Source: Kribbella steppae (lineage in GTDB: Bacteria; Actinomycetota; Actinomycetes; Propionibacteriales; Kribbellaceae). From it: DNA of 64,000 nucleotides. The stretch covers positions 124,001-188,000 of the forward strand of contig NZ_SLWN01000011.1 in the NCBI RefSeq assembly GCF_004342025.1, read 5' to 3'. The notes under the pieces are model-generated. The model had not been told where the DNA came from, searched no databases, and worked only from the letters and a program-made list of their open reading frames with translations. Below, piece by piece: positions 49,671 through 57,630 of the stretch; within the stretch, counting starts at the first letter, position 1, and each line of letters begins with the position of its first letter. Both the position numbers and the translations under genes were made by a program.

Positions 49671-50777
49671 ATGACACTCGACCCCTCCACCGTTGTCGTC
49701 CACGCAGGCCGGCCTGAGCGCGTGCCGAACGCGCCGGTCGGCGAGTCACCCGTCTTCAGCTCGACCTATGTCGCGGGTGGGGATCGTGGGTACGGGCGGT
49801 TCGGCAACGATGCGTGGACCGCGTTGGAGGACACGCTCGGGGAGCTCGAGGGTGGGCGTGGCCTGACGTTCGCGTCCGGGATGGCGGCGGCGGCCGCGAT
49901 CGCCGATCTCGTCCCGGTCGGGGGCCGGATCGTCGCGCCGCAGCACGCGTATTCCGGCGTACTCGCACTCCTTGACCAGCAGGCGACGGCCGGCCGGCTG
50001 ACCGTCGATCGGGTGAACATCGCGGACACCGCGGACGTCACCAGGGCGGTCGACCAAGCGGACATGCTGTGGATCGAGTCGCCGACCAACCCTGCGATGG
50101 AGGTCGCCGACCTGCCCGCGATCTCCGCGGCCGGGCGGCAGGCGGGTACGACCGTTGTCGTCGACAACACGTTCGCGACCCCGCTGCTGCAGCAGCCGAT
50201 CAGACTCGGTGCCGACATCGTGATGCACTCGGCAACGAAGTTCATCGCGGGTCACTCCGATGTCGTCCTCGGCGCGGTCGTCACCGCCGACGACGACCTG
50301 TGGAACGCGATCGACCTGCGCCGCCGCAGCCTCGGCGCGATCCCCGGGCCGATGGAGGCCTGGCTGGCGCTCCGCGGTCTCCGCACGCTCGCGCTCAGGC
50401 TGGAGCGAGCGCAGTCCAACGCGGCGTTCCTCGCCGAGCGGCTGCTCCAGCATCCGCGGGTCAGCCGCGTGCGCTACCCGGGACTGCCGGATGATCCAGG
50501 TCATGCGCGCGCCAAGGCGCAGATGTCGGGCTTCGGGGCGATCTTGTCGATCGAGCTCGGTGGTGACGCCGAGGGGGCTCAGCGGGTCTGCGAAAGTACG
50601 GCGCTCTGGGTGCACGCGACCAGCCTCGGCGGGGTCGAGTCGATGCTGGAACGCCGTCGCCGCTGGCCGATCGAGGTGCCGACCATCCCGGAGGACCTGA
50701 TCCGGCTGGCCGTCGGAATCGAGCACCCGAACGATCTCTGGGCCGATCTCGAGCAGGCACTCAAGACCGGGATTTGA
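49671..50777 (+). CDS. Cys/Met-metabolism PLP enzyme (cystathionine gamma-lyase/synthase family)
   Basis: The 368-residue fold-type I PLP enzyme begins with VVHAGRPERVPNAPVGESPVF. It has YGRFGNDAWTALEDTLGELEGG (about 41), the PLP phosphate-site SGMAAAAAI (about 68) and the Schiff-base Lys in HSATKFIAGHSDVVLG (about 187). A C-terminal VHATSLGGVESMLERR segment (about 312) is the substrate-carboxylate region. Reactions in the family include cystathionine synthesis, beta/gamma lysis and methionine lysis; sequence alone does not choose between them. It overlaps the convergent MFS gene by 17 bp. Confidence 0.87.
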   Translation: MTLDPSTVVVHAGRPERVPNAPVGESPVFSSTYVAGGDRGYGRFGNDAWTALEDTLGELEGGRGLTFASGMAAAAAIADLVPVGGRIVAPQHAYSGVLALLDQQATAGRLTVDRVNIADTADVTRAVDQADMLWIESPTNPAMEVADLPAISAAGRQAGTTVVVDNTFATPLLQQPIRLGADIVMHSATKFIAGHSDVVLGAVVTADDDLWNAIDLRRRSLGAIPGPMEAWLALRGLRTLALRLERAQSNAAFLAERLLQHPRVSRVRYPGLPDDPGHARAKAQMSGFGAILSIELGGDAEGAQRVCESTALWVHATSLGGVESMLERRRRWPIEVPTIPEDLIRLAVGIEHPNDLWADLEQALKTGI

Positions 50778-51927
50778 GCACCGGCCCGCCGAAGAACGTC
50801 AGCACACACAGCACGACCGGCAGGATGAACGCGATGTTCAGCGGCATCCAGTGCGCGAGTCCGCCGATCAACGCCGGGCCGGCCAGCAGACCGACGTACC
50901 CGAGTCCGACGACGCGGGCCATCAGGGCGCCGGCCGCGCGTGGGTCGAGGTTGCCGGCCGCGGTGAACAGTTGCGGTACGCCGCCGGCCAGGCCGAGACC
51001 GAACAACGCCCAGCCGAACAGGGCAACCGGCACCCACGGCACGACGATCACGATCGTCAGGCCGATCGCGGCCATCGCGGCGCCGTAGCGGACGATCGCG
51101 GCCGGGCCGACGACGGCCGCGACGCGGTCGGTGAGGAAGCGCCCGACGGTCATCGCCACGGCGAAGGCGCCGTACGCGTAGGCCGCCGTACTGACCGACG
51201 TACCGAGGATGTCGCGGAAGTGCAGGGCCGCCCAGTCGTTCGCGACACCTTCCGCGAGCATCAGGCCGAAGGCGAGGCCGCCGAGCGCCCACACCAGCTT
51301 GGCGGGCGGCTTGGCGCGGTCCTCCTGCTCCTCGTGCTCCTCGGTCGTTGCCTCGATCAAGAAACGGCTGGCGACCAGCGAGACGACGACACACAGGACG
51401 CCCGCGAGGCCGAGGGTGACCTCGGTCGGTACGTCGGCTCGCAGCGTGGCAGCTCCGATCAGTGCGGCGAAGGCGCCGCCGATCGACCACATCGCGTGGA
51501 AGGCGGCCATGATCGGGCGCGGGTAGCCGCGCTCGACCACCACGGCCTGGGCGTTCATGCCGACGTCGATCGAGCCGTTGGCGAAGCCGAGCCCCATCAA
51601 CGCCAGGCCGAGCGTCCACCAGTTGTGAGCGAGACCGGGCCAGAACAGGGAGAGGCCGAGGAGAACGCCGGCGGCCGGGACCAGGCGGCGTTGGCCGAGG
51701 CGGTCGACGAGCGGGCCGGCGATCTGCATGCCGAGGAAGGCGGCGCCGCCGAGCGCGAGCAGCAGGAGTCCGAGCGTGCTGTGCGTGATCTTGGTGGCGT
51801 GCTCGATGTTGGGGATGTGGACGACCCACATGCCGACGGCGAAACCGTTGAGACCGAAGTAGGTCCAGGTGGCGATCCGGGCGGCTCGGGGCGGTGCGGT
51901 CTGCAACGGCAGATCGGTCGCGGTCAA
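50761..51927 (-). CDS. MFS transporter, YbjJ-like
   Basis: The 388-residue protein has twelve membrane segments, with the A-motif GPLVDRLGQRR after helix 2. Characteristic is SIDVGMNAQAVVVERGY...IMAAFHAMWSIGG (about 110-145), also present in modified form in the MFS at 52738. The start is TTG 51927, overlapping the TGA of the DeoR gene (TTGA), so it is coupled to that regulator. A charged loop EATTEEHEEQEDRAKP lies between helices 6 and 7. The substrate is unknown. Confidence 0.85.
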   Translation of the reverse strand: MTATDLPLQTAPPRAARIATWTYFGLNGFAVGMWVVHIPNIEHATKITHSTLGLLLLALGGAAFLGMQIAGPLVDRLGQRRLVPAAGVLLGLSLFWPGLAHNWWTLGLALMGLGFANGSIDVGMNAQAVVVERGYPRPIMAAFHAMWSIGGAFAALIGAATLRADVPTEVTLGLAGVLCVVVSLVASRFLIEATTEEHEEQEDRAKPPAKLVWALGGLAFGLMLAEGVANDWAALHFRDILGTSVSTAAYAYGAFAVAMTVGRFLTDRVAAVVGPAAIVRYGAAMAAIGLTIVIVVPWVPVALFGWALFGLGLAGGVPQLFTAAGNLDPRAAGALMARVVGLGYVGLLAGPALIGGLAHWMPLNIAFILPVVLCVLTFFGGPVLKSRS

Positions 51928-52685
51928 CGGGCCACCTCGAGTAGTACTCCGCGCTGGGTGAGCATGGTCCGCTGGTCCTCCGGGGCGGTCGGGTCAGTGA
52001 TGATCAGGTCGGGACGGTCGGCCGGACACACGTAGGCGAGCGCGGCGCGGTCCCATTTGGCGCCGTCGGCAAGCACCATCGACCGGGCGGCGACGGCGAG
52101 CGCCTCCTGCTTGACCTCGGCGTCGCCCAGGTCGAACGCGGTCAGCCCGGCGTCGAGGCTGAAGGCACAGGGGCTGATCACGGCCAGGTCGAAGCGCAGC
52201 GCCCGGAGCGAGGCGATGGTCAGTGGACCGACCAGCGCCAACTCGCCCTTGCGCGCTTCTCCCCCCGGCATCAGCAGCCGGATCCGCGGAGCCTCGGACA
52301 ACTCCTGCGCGATGTGCAACGAGAGAGGCATGACGGTGACCGCGCGGTCGTGGAGGAGCTTGGCCACCTCGAGAGCCGTCGTACCGCTGTCGAGGACGAT
52401 GGTCTCGCCATCGTGGATGTGCTCGACGGCGGCCGCGGCGATGGCGCGCTTGGCGGCGATGGCTGCTTGGGCGCGCAGCGAGTACGGCGGCTCGACACCG
52501 GACGGCATCGCGGACACGGCGCCGCCGTGGACGCGCTTGAGCACACCCTGGGCGGCGAGGAAGTCGAGATCGCGACGGACGGTCATATCCGATGCCTCAG
52601 TGGCCTCGACCAGTTCCTGGACCGAGACTCGGTCCAGCCTGCGCAGTCGTTCTACGATCACTTGGTGCCGTTCTGCGCTCCTCAT
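51924..52685 (-). CDS. DeoR-family transcriptional repressor
   Basis: The product has 253 residues from ATG 52685, beginning MRSAERHQVIVERLRRLDRV; upstream frame is not used. The DeoR winged helix has VSVQELVEATEASDMTVRRDL and GVLKRVHGGA (about 20-57). The sugar-phosphate isomerase-like sensor domain follows with IVLDSGTTALEVAKLL (about 93) and a late GAKWDRAALAYV. DeoR proteins respond to phosphorylated sugars. It lies between two related MFS genes, one coupled downstream, one divergent, and a CAAACA/TGTTTG dyad lies in the divergent gap. Confidence 0.9.
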   Translation of the reverse strand: MRSAERHQVIVERLRRLDRVSVQELVEATEASDMTVRRDLDFLAAQGVLKRVHGGAVSAMPSGVEPPYSLRAQAAIAAKRAIAAAAVEHIHDGETIVLDSGTTALEVAKLLHDRAVTVMPLSLHIAQELSEAPRIRLLMPGGEARKGELALVGPLTIASLRALRFDLAVISPCAFSLDAGLTAFDLGDAEVKQEALAVAARSMVLADGAKWDRAALAYVCPADRPDLIITDPTAPEDQRTMLTQRGVLLEVAR

Positions 52686-52715
52686 GCGCAGAAAGCTACC
52701 ATCCGAATGTTCGAT

Positions 52716-52734
52716 CAAACAAAGAGAGTGTTTG
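52716..52734. promoter_or_regulatory. CAAACA-N7-TGTTTG dyad, candidate DeoR operator
   Basis: Perfect 6 bp arms at 52716-52721 and 52729-52734 enclose AAGAGAG, inside the 52 bp gap between the DeoR gene and the divergent MFS gene. The spacing and AT-rich half-sites suit a DeoR-family protein. The right arm ends four bases before the MFS GTG start, so binding would also block translation initiation or a near-leaderless promoter. Confidence 0.5.
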
Positions 52735-52737
52735 CCT

Positions 52738-53892
52738 GTGGCTAACGACGTTCGCCGTGCCAGGTATGCCGTCGCCGCGGTCTTCTGCGTGCACGGCGCG
52801 GTCACCGGCTCGTTCGCCACCCGGGTGCCATGGATTCAGGAACACTCCGGGGTATCGGCCGGCCAACTCGGGCTGGCGCTCGCGTTCCCGGCACTCGGTG
52901 CGGCGCTGATGATGCCGCTCGCGGCCCGCGTCAGCCACACCCTCGGCACCCGGAACGCACTCCGCGGCCTCCTCGCCCTCTGGACGCTCGCACTGGTCCT
53001 ACCATCCCTCTCCCCCAACCTGCTCACGCTGTGCGCGTCATTGCTCGTGTACGGCGGTACGGCGGGAATGGCCGATGTCGCGATGAACGCACTCGGCGTG
53101 GAGGTCGAGCACCGGCTGGAGAAGTCGATCATGTCCGGCCTGCACGGCATGTGGAGCGTCGGCGCGCTGATCGGAGCAGCGGTAGGAACCGTTGCCGCGC
53201 ATGCCGAGTTGAGTGCCCAGCTCCACCATGCGATGGCGGCCGCCGTACTGACTCTGATCGGTGTTGGGGTGTGCCAGCTCGTGCTGAACGTGCATCCCGA
53301 GGAAGACGAGGAGCCGCCGGCGCGGTTCGCGTTGCCGCCGCGATCGGGGTTGCTGATCGGCGCGGTCGGGTTCTGCGCGGTGTTCGCCGAGGGCGCGAGC
53401 CTGGACTGGTCAGCGGTCTACTTGCGTGACGTCCTCGACAGTTCGGCGGGCGTGGCGGCCGCGGCGACCACGGGCTTCGCGTTGACGATGGCGATCGCGC
53501 GACTCACGGGCGATGCGGTGATCGACCGGTTCGGCGCCGTACGGACGGTTCGGTGGAGCGGCGTGATTGCCACGCTGGGCGGCGTACTGGTCGTCGTCGC
53601 CTGGAATCCGATCGCCGCGATGGCTGGGTTCGGACTGCTCGGGATCGGGATCGCGGTCGTCGTACCGCTCGCGTTCGCCGCGGCCGGGCGGACCGGAGCC
53701 AACGCAAGCCAGGCGATTGCCGGCGTTGCGACCATCACGTACGCGTCCGGCCTGGTTGCCCCGTCGATCATCGGCGGGATCGCGCAGGCGAGCAGTCTGA
53801 CGATGTCGTTCCTGGTGGTGACCGTGCTCGCCACCGGACTGGCGATCTTCGCTCCGGTACTGCGTACTCGCAGCCGCTCGCGCGTCAACTGA
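52738..53892 (+). CDS. MFS transporter, YbjJ-like paralogue
   Basis: The product has 384 residues from GTG 52738; the frame is open upstream but overlaps the DeoR gene. There are twelve hydrophobic segments. The block MADVAMNALGVEVEHRLEKS...HGMWSVG (about 115-150) is the same signature as in the MFS at 50761-51927, showing that the two are homologous members of one subfamily around one DeoR regulator. A Glu/Pro loop HPEEDEEPPARFALPP separates the halves. The substrate is unknown; the DeoR context suggests a sugar or nucleoside. Confidence 0.85.
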   Translation: MANDVRRARYAVAAVFCVHGAVTGSFATRVPWIQEHSGVSAGQLGLALAFPALGAALMMPLAARVSHTLGTRNALRGLLALWTLALVLPSLSPNLLTLCASLLVYGGTAGMADVAMNALGVEVEHRLEKSIMSGLHGMWSVGALIGAAVGTVAAHAELSAQLHHAMAAAVLTLIGVGVCQLVLNVHPEEDEEPPARFALPPRSGLLIGAVGFCAVFAEGASLDWSAVYLRDVLDSSAGVAAAATTGFALTMAIARLTGDAVIDRFGAVRTVRWSGVIATLGGVLVVVAWNPIAAMAGFGLLGIGIAVVVPLAFAAAGRTGANASQAIAGVATITYASGLVAPSIIGGIAQASSLTMSFLVVTVLATGLAIFAPVLRTRSRSRVN

Positions 53893-53913
53893 CATCCGGC
53901 TCCACTGATTGAC

Positions 53914-53955
53914 GCAACCCATCGGTTGCCATAAAGTAGCAACCAAATGGTTGCT
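53914..53955. promoter_or_regulatory. Two tandem GCAACC-N4-GGTTGC operators upstream of the DHA2 exporter
   Basis: GCAACC-CATC-GGTTGC (53914-53929) and GCAACC-AAAT-GGTTGC (53939-53954; 8 bp arms if AGCAACCA/TGGTTGCT is counted) have identical half-sites and centres 25 bp apart. They end 18 bp before the exporter ATG and overlap the probable promoter. They look like binding sites for one dimeric MarR/ArsR/TetR-type repressor; none is encoded directly beside them. Confidence 0.6.
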
Positions 53956-53972
53956 ATCGAGTGGAGCTTCTG

Positions 53973-55352
53973 ATGCCGCGGTTCAGTACCCGTCAACGCG
54001 TGATCCTGCTGGTGCTGCTCGGTGCCGGGTTCATGTTGTCCGTCGACTTCTCGATCCTGAATGTCGCGTTGCCACAGGCGGGCGCAGGCGTCGGACTGGG
54101 GCCGGACGGGCTGCCGTGGATCACGTCAGCGTTCGCACTGCCCGCTGCTGGATTCGCGCTGCTGTTCGGCCGGCTGGCGGACTACTTCGGCCGGCGCAGG
54201 CTGTTCCTGGCTGGGATGTTCCTGCTCGCTGGGGCGTCGGTACTCGGCGGGTGCGCGGTCAACGCTGAACTGCTGTTGACCGCTCGGGTGCTTCAGGGTC
54301 TGGCGACCGCGATGGCGCTGCCCACGTCACTGGCGTTGTTGACCACGACCTTCGTCGATGGCTCCGTGCGTGCGCGAGTGCTGGGCCTGCGAGGCGCGTT
54401 GCTGTCAGCCGGCTTTGCTGTGGGCGCGTTGGTGGGCGGTGCGCTGGTCAGTCTGCTCGGGTGGCGGGCGGCATTCTTCATCAACGTGCCGGTCGTCGTG
54501 ACTGTTCTGGTAATCACGCCGTTCGTGATTCGCGAAAGCACTGGGGCCGGGCGGGCGAAGCTCGACGTACCCGGAGCGGTGACTGTGACCGGCGGTCTGC
54601 TGGCCGTGATCTACGCCGTGATCGAGCGAAGCGTGCCTACTGCGGTTGTTGGCGTGCTGCTACTGGTCGCATTCTGGCTGATCGAGCGCCGTTCGTCCGC
54701 GCCGCTCGTCCCGGTGCGCATTGTGCGGCTGCCCTCGGTGGCGTGGGGCAACTACGCGGGACTCGTGGTGTGCAGCATGGAGCCCGCGATGATCTTCCTG
54801 ACGACCCTGTACCTGCAGCAGACGCTTGGCCTGTCACCACTGGCGACCGGTCTTGTGTTCGGAATCCCGGGCTTGGCGTCAGTGGCCGCCGGCGTGGTTG
54901 CCGGGCGCATTATCGGGCGGTTCGGCTACCGCAAGATTCTGACTGTGAGCATGGCCGTCCAGGGGCTGGCGACGCTACCGCTGGTGTTCCTCGGCACCGA
55001 CCGGCTCATCGCGCTCGTGATACTGATCCCGGCGCTGTTCATCGGGTTCTACGGACACGTGGCCGCCATCGTGGCGTACACGGTGACCGGCACGTCCGGG
55101 GTGCCGGACGGCGAGCAGGGCCTGGCCACCGGGTTGACCTCGATGACTCAGGAGGTGGCAGGCACCGTTGGTACGCCGGTCCTCGCTGCGATCGTCGCCA
55201 CGCAGGCGATGCACCTGACCGGCATGCACCTCGCCCTGTGGCTGGACGTGGCCTTGACGCTCGTCAGCGCGGTCCTCGTCTGGTTCGGCCTGCGTCCGCG
55301 CGCAACCGCGGTGAGCGCTCACCAACCCGCGGCTGAGTTGGCGACGGTCTAG
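53973..55352 (+). CDS. DHA2-family (EmrB/QacA-type) drug exporter
   Basis: The product has 459 residues from ATG 53973, with GGAG six bases ahead; a GTG 12 bases upstream is less likely. There are about fourteen membrane segments as in DHA2. Motifs are D in SVDFSILNVALPQ (helix 1), A-motif GRLADYFGRRRLFLAG (about 68) and C-motif-like GGALVSLLGWRAAFFINVP (about 152). Such pumps export drugs or dyes using the proton gradient. The two dyads upstream suggest inducible control. The stop overlaps the convergent small gene by four bases. Confidence 0.9.
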   Translation: MPRFSTRQRVILLVLLGAGFMLSVDFSILNVALPQAGAGVGLGPDGLPWITSAFALPAAGFALLFGRLADYFGRRRLFLAGMFLLAGASVLGGCAVNAELLLTARVLQGLATAMALPTSLALLTTTFVDGSVRARVLGLRGALLSAGFAVGALVGGALVSLLGWRAAFFINVPVVVTVLVITPFVIRESTGAGRAKLDVPGAVTVTGGLLAVIYAVIERSVPTAVVGVLLLVAFWLIERRSSAPLVPVRIVRLPSVAWGNYAGLVVCSMEPAMIFLTTLYLQQTLGLSPLATGLVFGIPGLASVAAGVVAGRIIGRFGYRKILTVSMAVQGLATLPLVFLGTDRLIALVILIPALFIGFYGHVAAIVAYTVTGTSGVPDGEQGLATGLTSMTQEVAGTVGTPVLAAIVATQAMHLTGMHLALWLDVALTLVSAVLVWFGLRPRATAVSAHQPAAELATV

Positions 55353-55600
55353 TCGAGCAGACGATCGAGCACCTCACCGGCTTCGTCGTACCCGGCATCG
55401 CGGATCCGCTGGAGTTCCAGCAGATCATTGGCGGCGACGGCGCGGCGGGTGAGGTGCTCGCCGGCCCGCTCACACCCCTCGTCCAGCAACCCGCTCAGCG
55501 CCTCGACGTCGTCGCGCTCGTCCGCTAGATCGGCGAGGCGATCCAGCGCCTTCTCGTTGCCCTCGTCCGCCAGCGCGCGGAGGGTTTCCCAGTCGGTCAT
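55349..55600 (-). CDS. Small helical-repeat protein
   Basis: The product has 83 residues from ATG 55600 (ATG 55618, four bases after the HxlR stop, is an alternative). The sequence MTDWETLRALADEGNEKALD continues into LADERDDVEALSGLLDEGCERAGEHLTRRA, two to three short alpha-alpha repeats of Sel1/ankyrin-like style, strongly acidic. I do not recognise a defined family. It lies directly downstream of the HxlR regulator and is probably co-transcribed with it. Confidence 0.65.
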   Translation of the reverse strand: MTDWETLRALADEGNEKALDRLADLADERDDVEALSGLLDEGCERAGEHLTRRAVAANDLLELQRIRDAGYDEAGEVLDRLLD

Positions 55601-55622
55601 GACTTGATCGTCCACCATCGCC

Positions 55623-56075
55623 CTAGGGTCTGGCGCCCGGGCCTGGCAGGAGGTCTACATCGTGTGCATGCATGGGCTTGTCGCAGTGGGAGCAGTGCAG
55701 GTAGACATGGCTGATCTCGCCGCAGGCGTGGTGGCGGTAGAGCACCGGCGGGCCGGCCTCGCCTGCTAGCCACTTGTCGCCCCAACCGGCCATCACCATG
55801 AGCAGATCGACGAGCTCGGCACCCTTCACCGTCAGGTGGTACTCGTAGCGCGGCCGATTGTCGTACGGACGACGCTCGAGCACGCCGTGGTCGACGAGGT
55901 GGTTGAGCCGCTCGGTCAGCACCTTGCGCGAGATCCCGAGGTCGGTCTGGAGTTCGTCGAACCGGCGCATCCCGGCCCACACGTCGCGCAGGATCAGCGG
56001 CGACCACGGCTCCCCGATCACGTCGAGTGTGCGCGCGATGGAGCAGACCATCTCGCCGAAGTTGGTGCGTTGCAT
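55623..56075 (-). CDS. HxlR-family transcriptional regulator
   Basis: The 150-residue protein has the HxlR winged helix (about 8-98): CSIARTLDVIGEPWSPLILR, then RRFDELQTDLGISRKVLTERL and the wing GVLERRPYDNRPRYEYHLT. The C-terminal part CGEISHVYLHCSHCDKPM (about 118-135) contains several Cys and His residues that could bind metal or sense redox state; many HxlR proteins have the same tail. It is divergent from a PPOX gene with a 25 bp dyad in the gap. HxlR proteins often respond to electrophiles or reactive species. Confidence 0.9.
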   Translation of the reverse strand: MQRTNFGEMVCSIARTLDVIGEPWSPLILRDVWAGMRRFDELQTDLGISRKVLTERLNHLVDHGVLERRPYDNRPRYEYHLTVKGAELVDLLMVMAGWGDKWLAGEAGPPVLYRHHACGEISHVYLHCSHCDKPMHAHDVDLLPGPGARP

Positions 56076-56091
56076 GACACCAATCTAGCAC

Positions 56092-56116
56092 TTGGGGTTC
56101 CCTTACGGAACTCCAA
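56092..56116. promoter_or_regulatory. 25 bp dyad, candidate HxlR operator
   Basis: TTGGGGTTCC (56092-56101) and GGAACTCCAA (56107-56116) pair at 9 of 10 positions around CTTAC. A further half-site GGAACCCC lies at 56143-56150. The element begins 17 bp before the HxlR start and is within the 147 bp divergent gap. Autoregulation and control of the PPOX gene would follow from its place. Confidence 0.55.
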
Positions 56117-56222
56117 CTGTTACGGTCGTGGCGTCTCCTGAAGGAACCCCGAGAGGATCACGAAGGAAGCGGCCGGCGACAAGTATGTCGGCCTGATGGG
56201 CGATGACTAGGAGCTGATTGCC

Positions 56223-56606
56223 ATGCTGAAGCCCGACGTACGCCGCGTCGTCGAAAGCAACGTCGTAGCCCACCTTGCCAGCGTGCTCCCCGATGGCTCG
56301 CCGCACTCCGTGCCGCTCTGGGTCACGACGGTGGGCGAGCACATCGCGTTCCTCACCGGGCCTGACTCACGGAAGGCTCGTAACCTGCGGCGGGACCCGC
56401 GGGTTGCGCTCTCGATGACGACGGCAGACAACCCCCTCGAGCCGATCATCCTGCGCGGCCGGGTGGTCGAGTGGCTGGAAGGCGACGCCGCCTGGGAGAT
56501 CGTCGACCAGATCGCGATGAAGTACATCGGCCAGCCCTACCCGCGCGAGCAGGAGCGCGTCATCGGCCTGATCGAGGCCGAGCGCCAGCAGGTGGGGATG
56601 AGCTGA
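56223..56606 (+). CDS. PPOX-class F420-dependent oxidoreductase-like protein
   Basis: The 127-residue split-barrel protein has VVAHLASVLPDGSPHSVPLWVT (about 14-35), IAFLTGPDSRKARNLRRDPRVALSM (about 42-66) and a C-terminal helix with YPREQERVIGLIEAERQQVG. This layout is that of small F420H2- or FMN-binding PPOX proteins of actinobacteria, which reduce quinones, biliverdin or nitro compounds in some cases. F420 use is supported indirectly by cofC at 62 kb. It is divergent from HxlR. AGGAG lies nine bases before the ATG. Confidence 0.83.
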   Translation: MLKPDVRRVVESNVVAHLASVLPDGSPHSVPLWVTTVGEHIAFLTGPDSRKARNLRRDPRVALSMTTADNPLEPIILRGRVVEWLEGDAAWEIVDQIAMKYIGQPYPREQERVIGLIEAERQQVGMS

Positions 56607-56611
56607 GGGGC

Positions 56612-57619
56612 CTACTTGTCCGTGGCGAAGGCTGCGTCGAAGGCTGCCTCGGGCTTGTCGAAGGCCAACGCGCGGATGACGTTGACGGCTTCGGCGGCGC
56701 CGACCTTGCGTTCCATCCCGGCGTCTTCCCACTCGACCGAGATCGGACCGTCGTACCCGATGGAGTTGAGGACGCGGAAGCAGTCCTCCCACTGGACGTC
56801 GCCGTGGCCGGTCGAGTAGAAGTCCCAGCCGCGCCGCGGGTCACCCCAGGGCAGGTGCGAGCCAAGCCGGCCGTTGCGGCCGCCACCGACGCGCATCCGG
56901 GTGTCCTTGCAGTCCACGTGGTAGATCCGGTCCTTGAAGTCCCAGAGGAACGCGACCGGGTCGATGTCCTGCCAGACCATGTGGCTCGGGTCCCAGTTCA
57001 GCCCGAACGCCTCGCGGTGACCGATCGCCTCCAGGGTGAGCTGCGTGGTCCAGTAGTCATACGCGATCTCCGACGGGTGCACCTCGTGCGCGAACCGTAC
57101 GCCGACCTCGTCGAACACATCGAGGATCGGGTTCCACCGGTCCGCGAAGTCCTGGTAGCCGGCGGCGATCCGCTCGGCCGGGACCGGCGGGAACATCGCG
57201 ACGTACTGCCAGATCGACGAGCCGGTGAAGCCGATGACCGTGTTCACCCCGAGCTTGGCCGCGGCCCGCGCGGTGTTCTTCAGGTCCTCGGCGGCCCGCT
57301 GCCGGACACCTTCCGGGTCCCCGTCGCCCCACACCCGCGCCGGCACGATCGCCTGGTGCCGGAAGTCGATCGGGTCGTCGCAGACCGCCTGGCCGACCAG
57401 GTGGTTGGAGATCGCGAAGACCTTCAGGTTGTACTTCGCCAGGATGTCGTGCCGGCCCTGGACATAGGAGTCGTCCTCGACCGCCTGCTGGACGTCGAAG
57501 TGGTCCCCCGAGCAGGCGATCTCGACGCCGTCGTACCCCGACTCCGACGCGAACTGACAGACCTCCTCGAACGGCAGGTCGGCCCACTGACCCGTGAACA
57601 ACGTGATCGGACGTGGCAT
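56612..57619 (-). CDS. Sugar phosphate isomerase/epimerase (AP endonuclease 2-like TIM barrel)
   Basis: The 335-residue TIM-barrel protein has SGYDGVEIACSGDHFD (about 27), VIGFTGSSIWQY (about 128), FAHEVHPSEIAYDY (metal Glu/His, about 176), FGLNWDPSHMVWQ (Asp/His, about 204) and YHVDCKDTRM (about 233), ending with PISVEWEDAGMER (Glu). These give the usual Glu-Asp-His-Glu metal set of IolE/xylose-isomerase-like enzymes. It is 11 bp downstream of a Gfo/Idh/MocA dehydrogenase gene; the pair probably acts on an inositol or keto-sugar. Confidence 0.9.
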   Translation of the reverse strand: MPRPITLFTGQWADLPFEEVCQFASESGYDGVEIACSGDHFDVQQAVEDDSYVQGRHDILAKYNLKVFAISNHLVGQAVCDDPIDFRHQAIVPARVWGDGDPEGVRQRAAEDLKNTARAAAKLGVNTVIGFTGSSIWQYVAMFPPVPAERIAAGYQDFADRWNPILDVFDEVGVRFAHEVHPSEIAYDYWTTQLTLEAIGHREAFGLNWDPSHMVWQDIDPVAFLWDFKDRIYHVDCKDTRMRVGGGRNGRLGSHLPWGDPRRGWDFYSTGHGDVQWEDCFRVLNSIGYDGPISVEWEDAGMERKVGAAEAVNVIRALAFDKPEAAFDAAFATDK

Positions 57620-57630
57620 CTCACTGGCTC

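Noticed and set aside
56117..56222. Short frame reading NPERITKEAAGDKYVGLMGDD before the PPOX gene
   Set aside because: It has no start codon and only about 20 codons, and sits in a regulatory gap. It could be a remnant, but I cannot support it.
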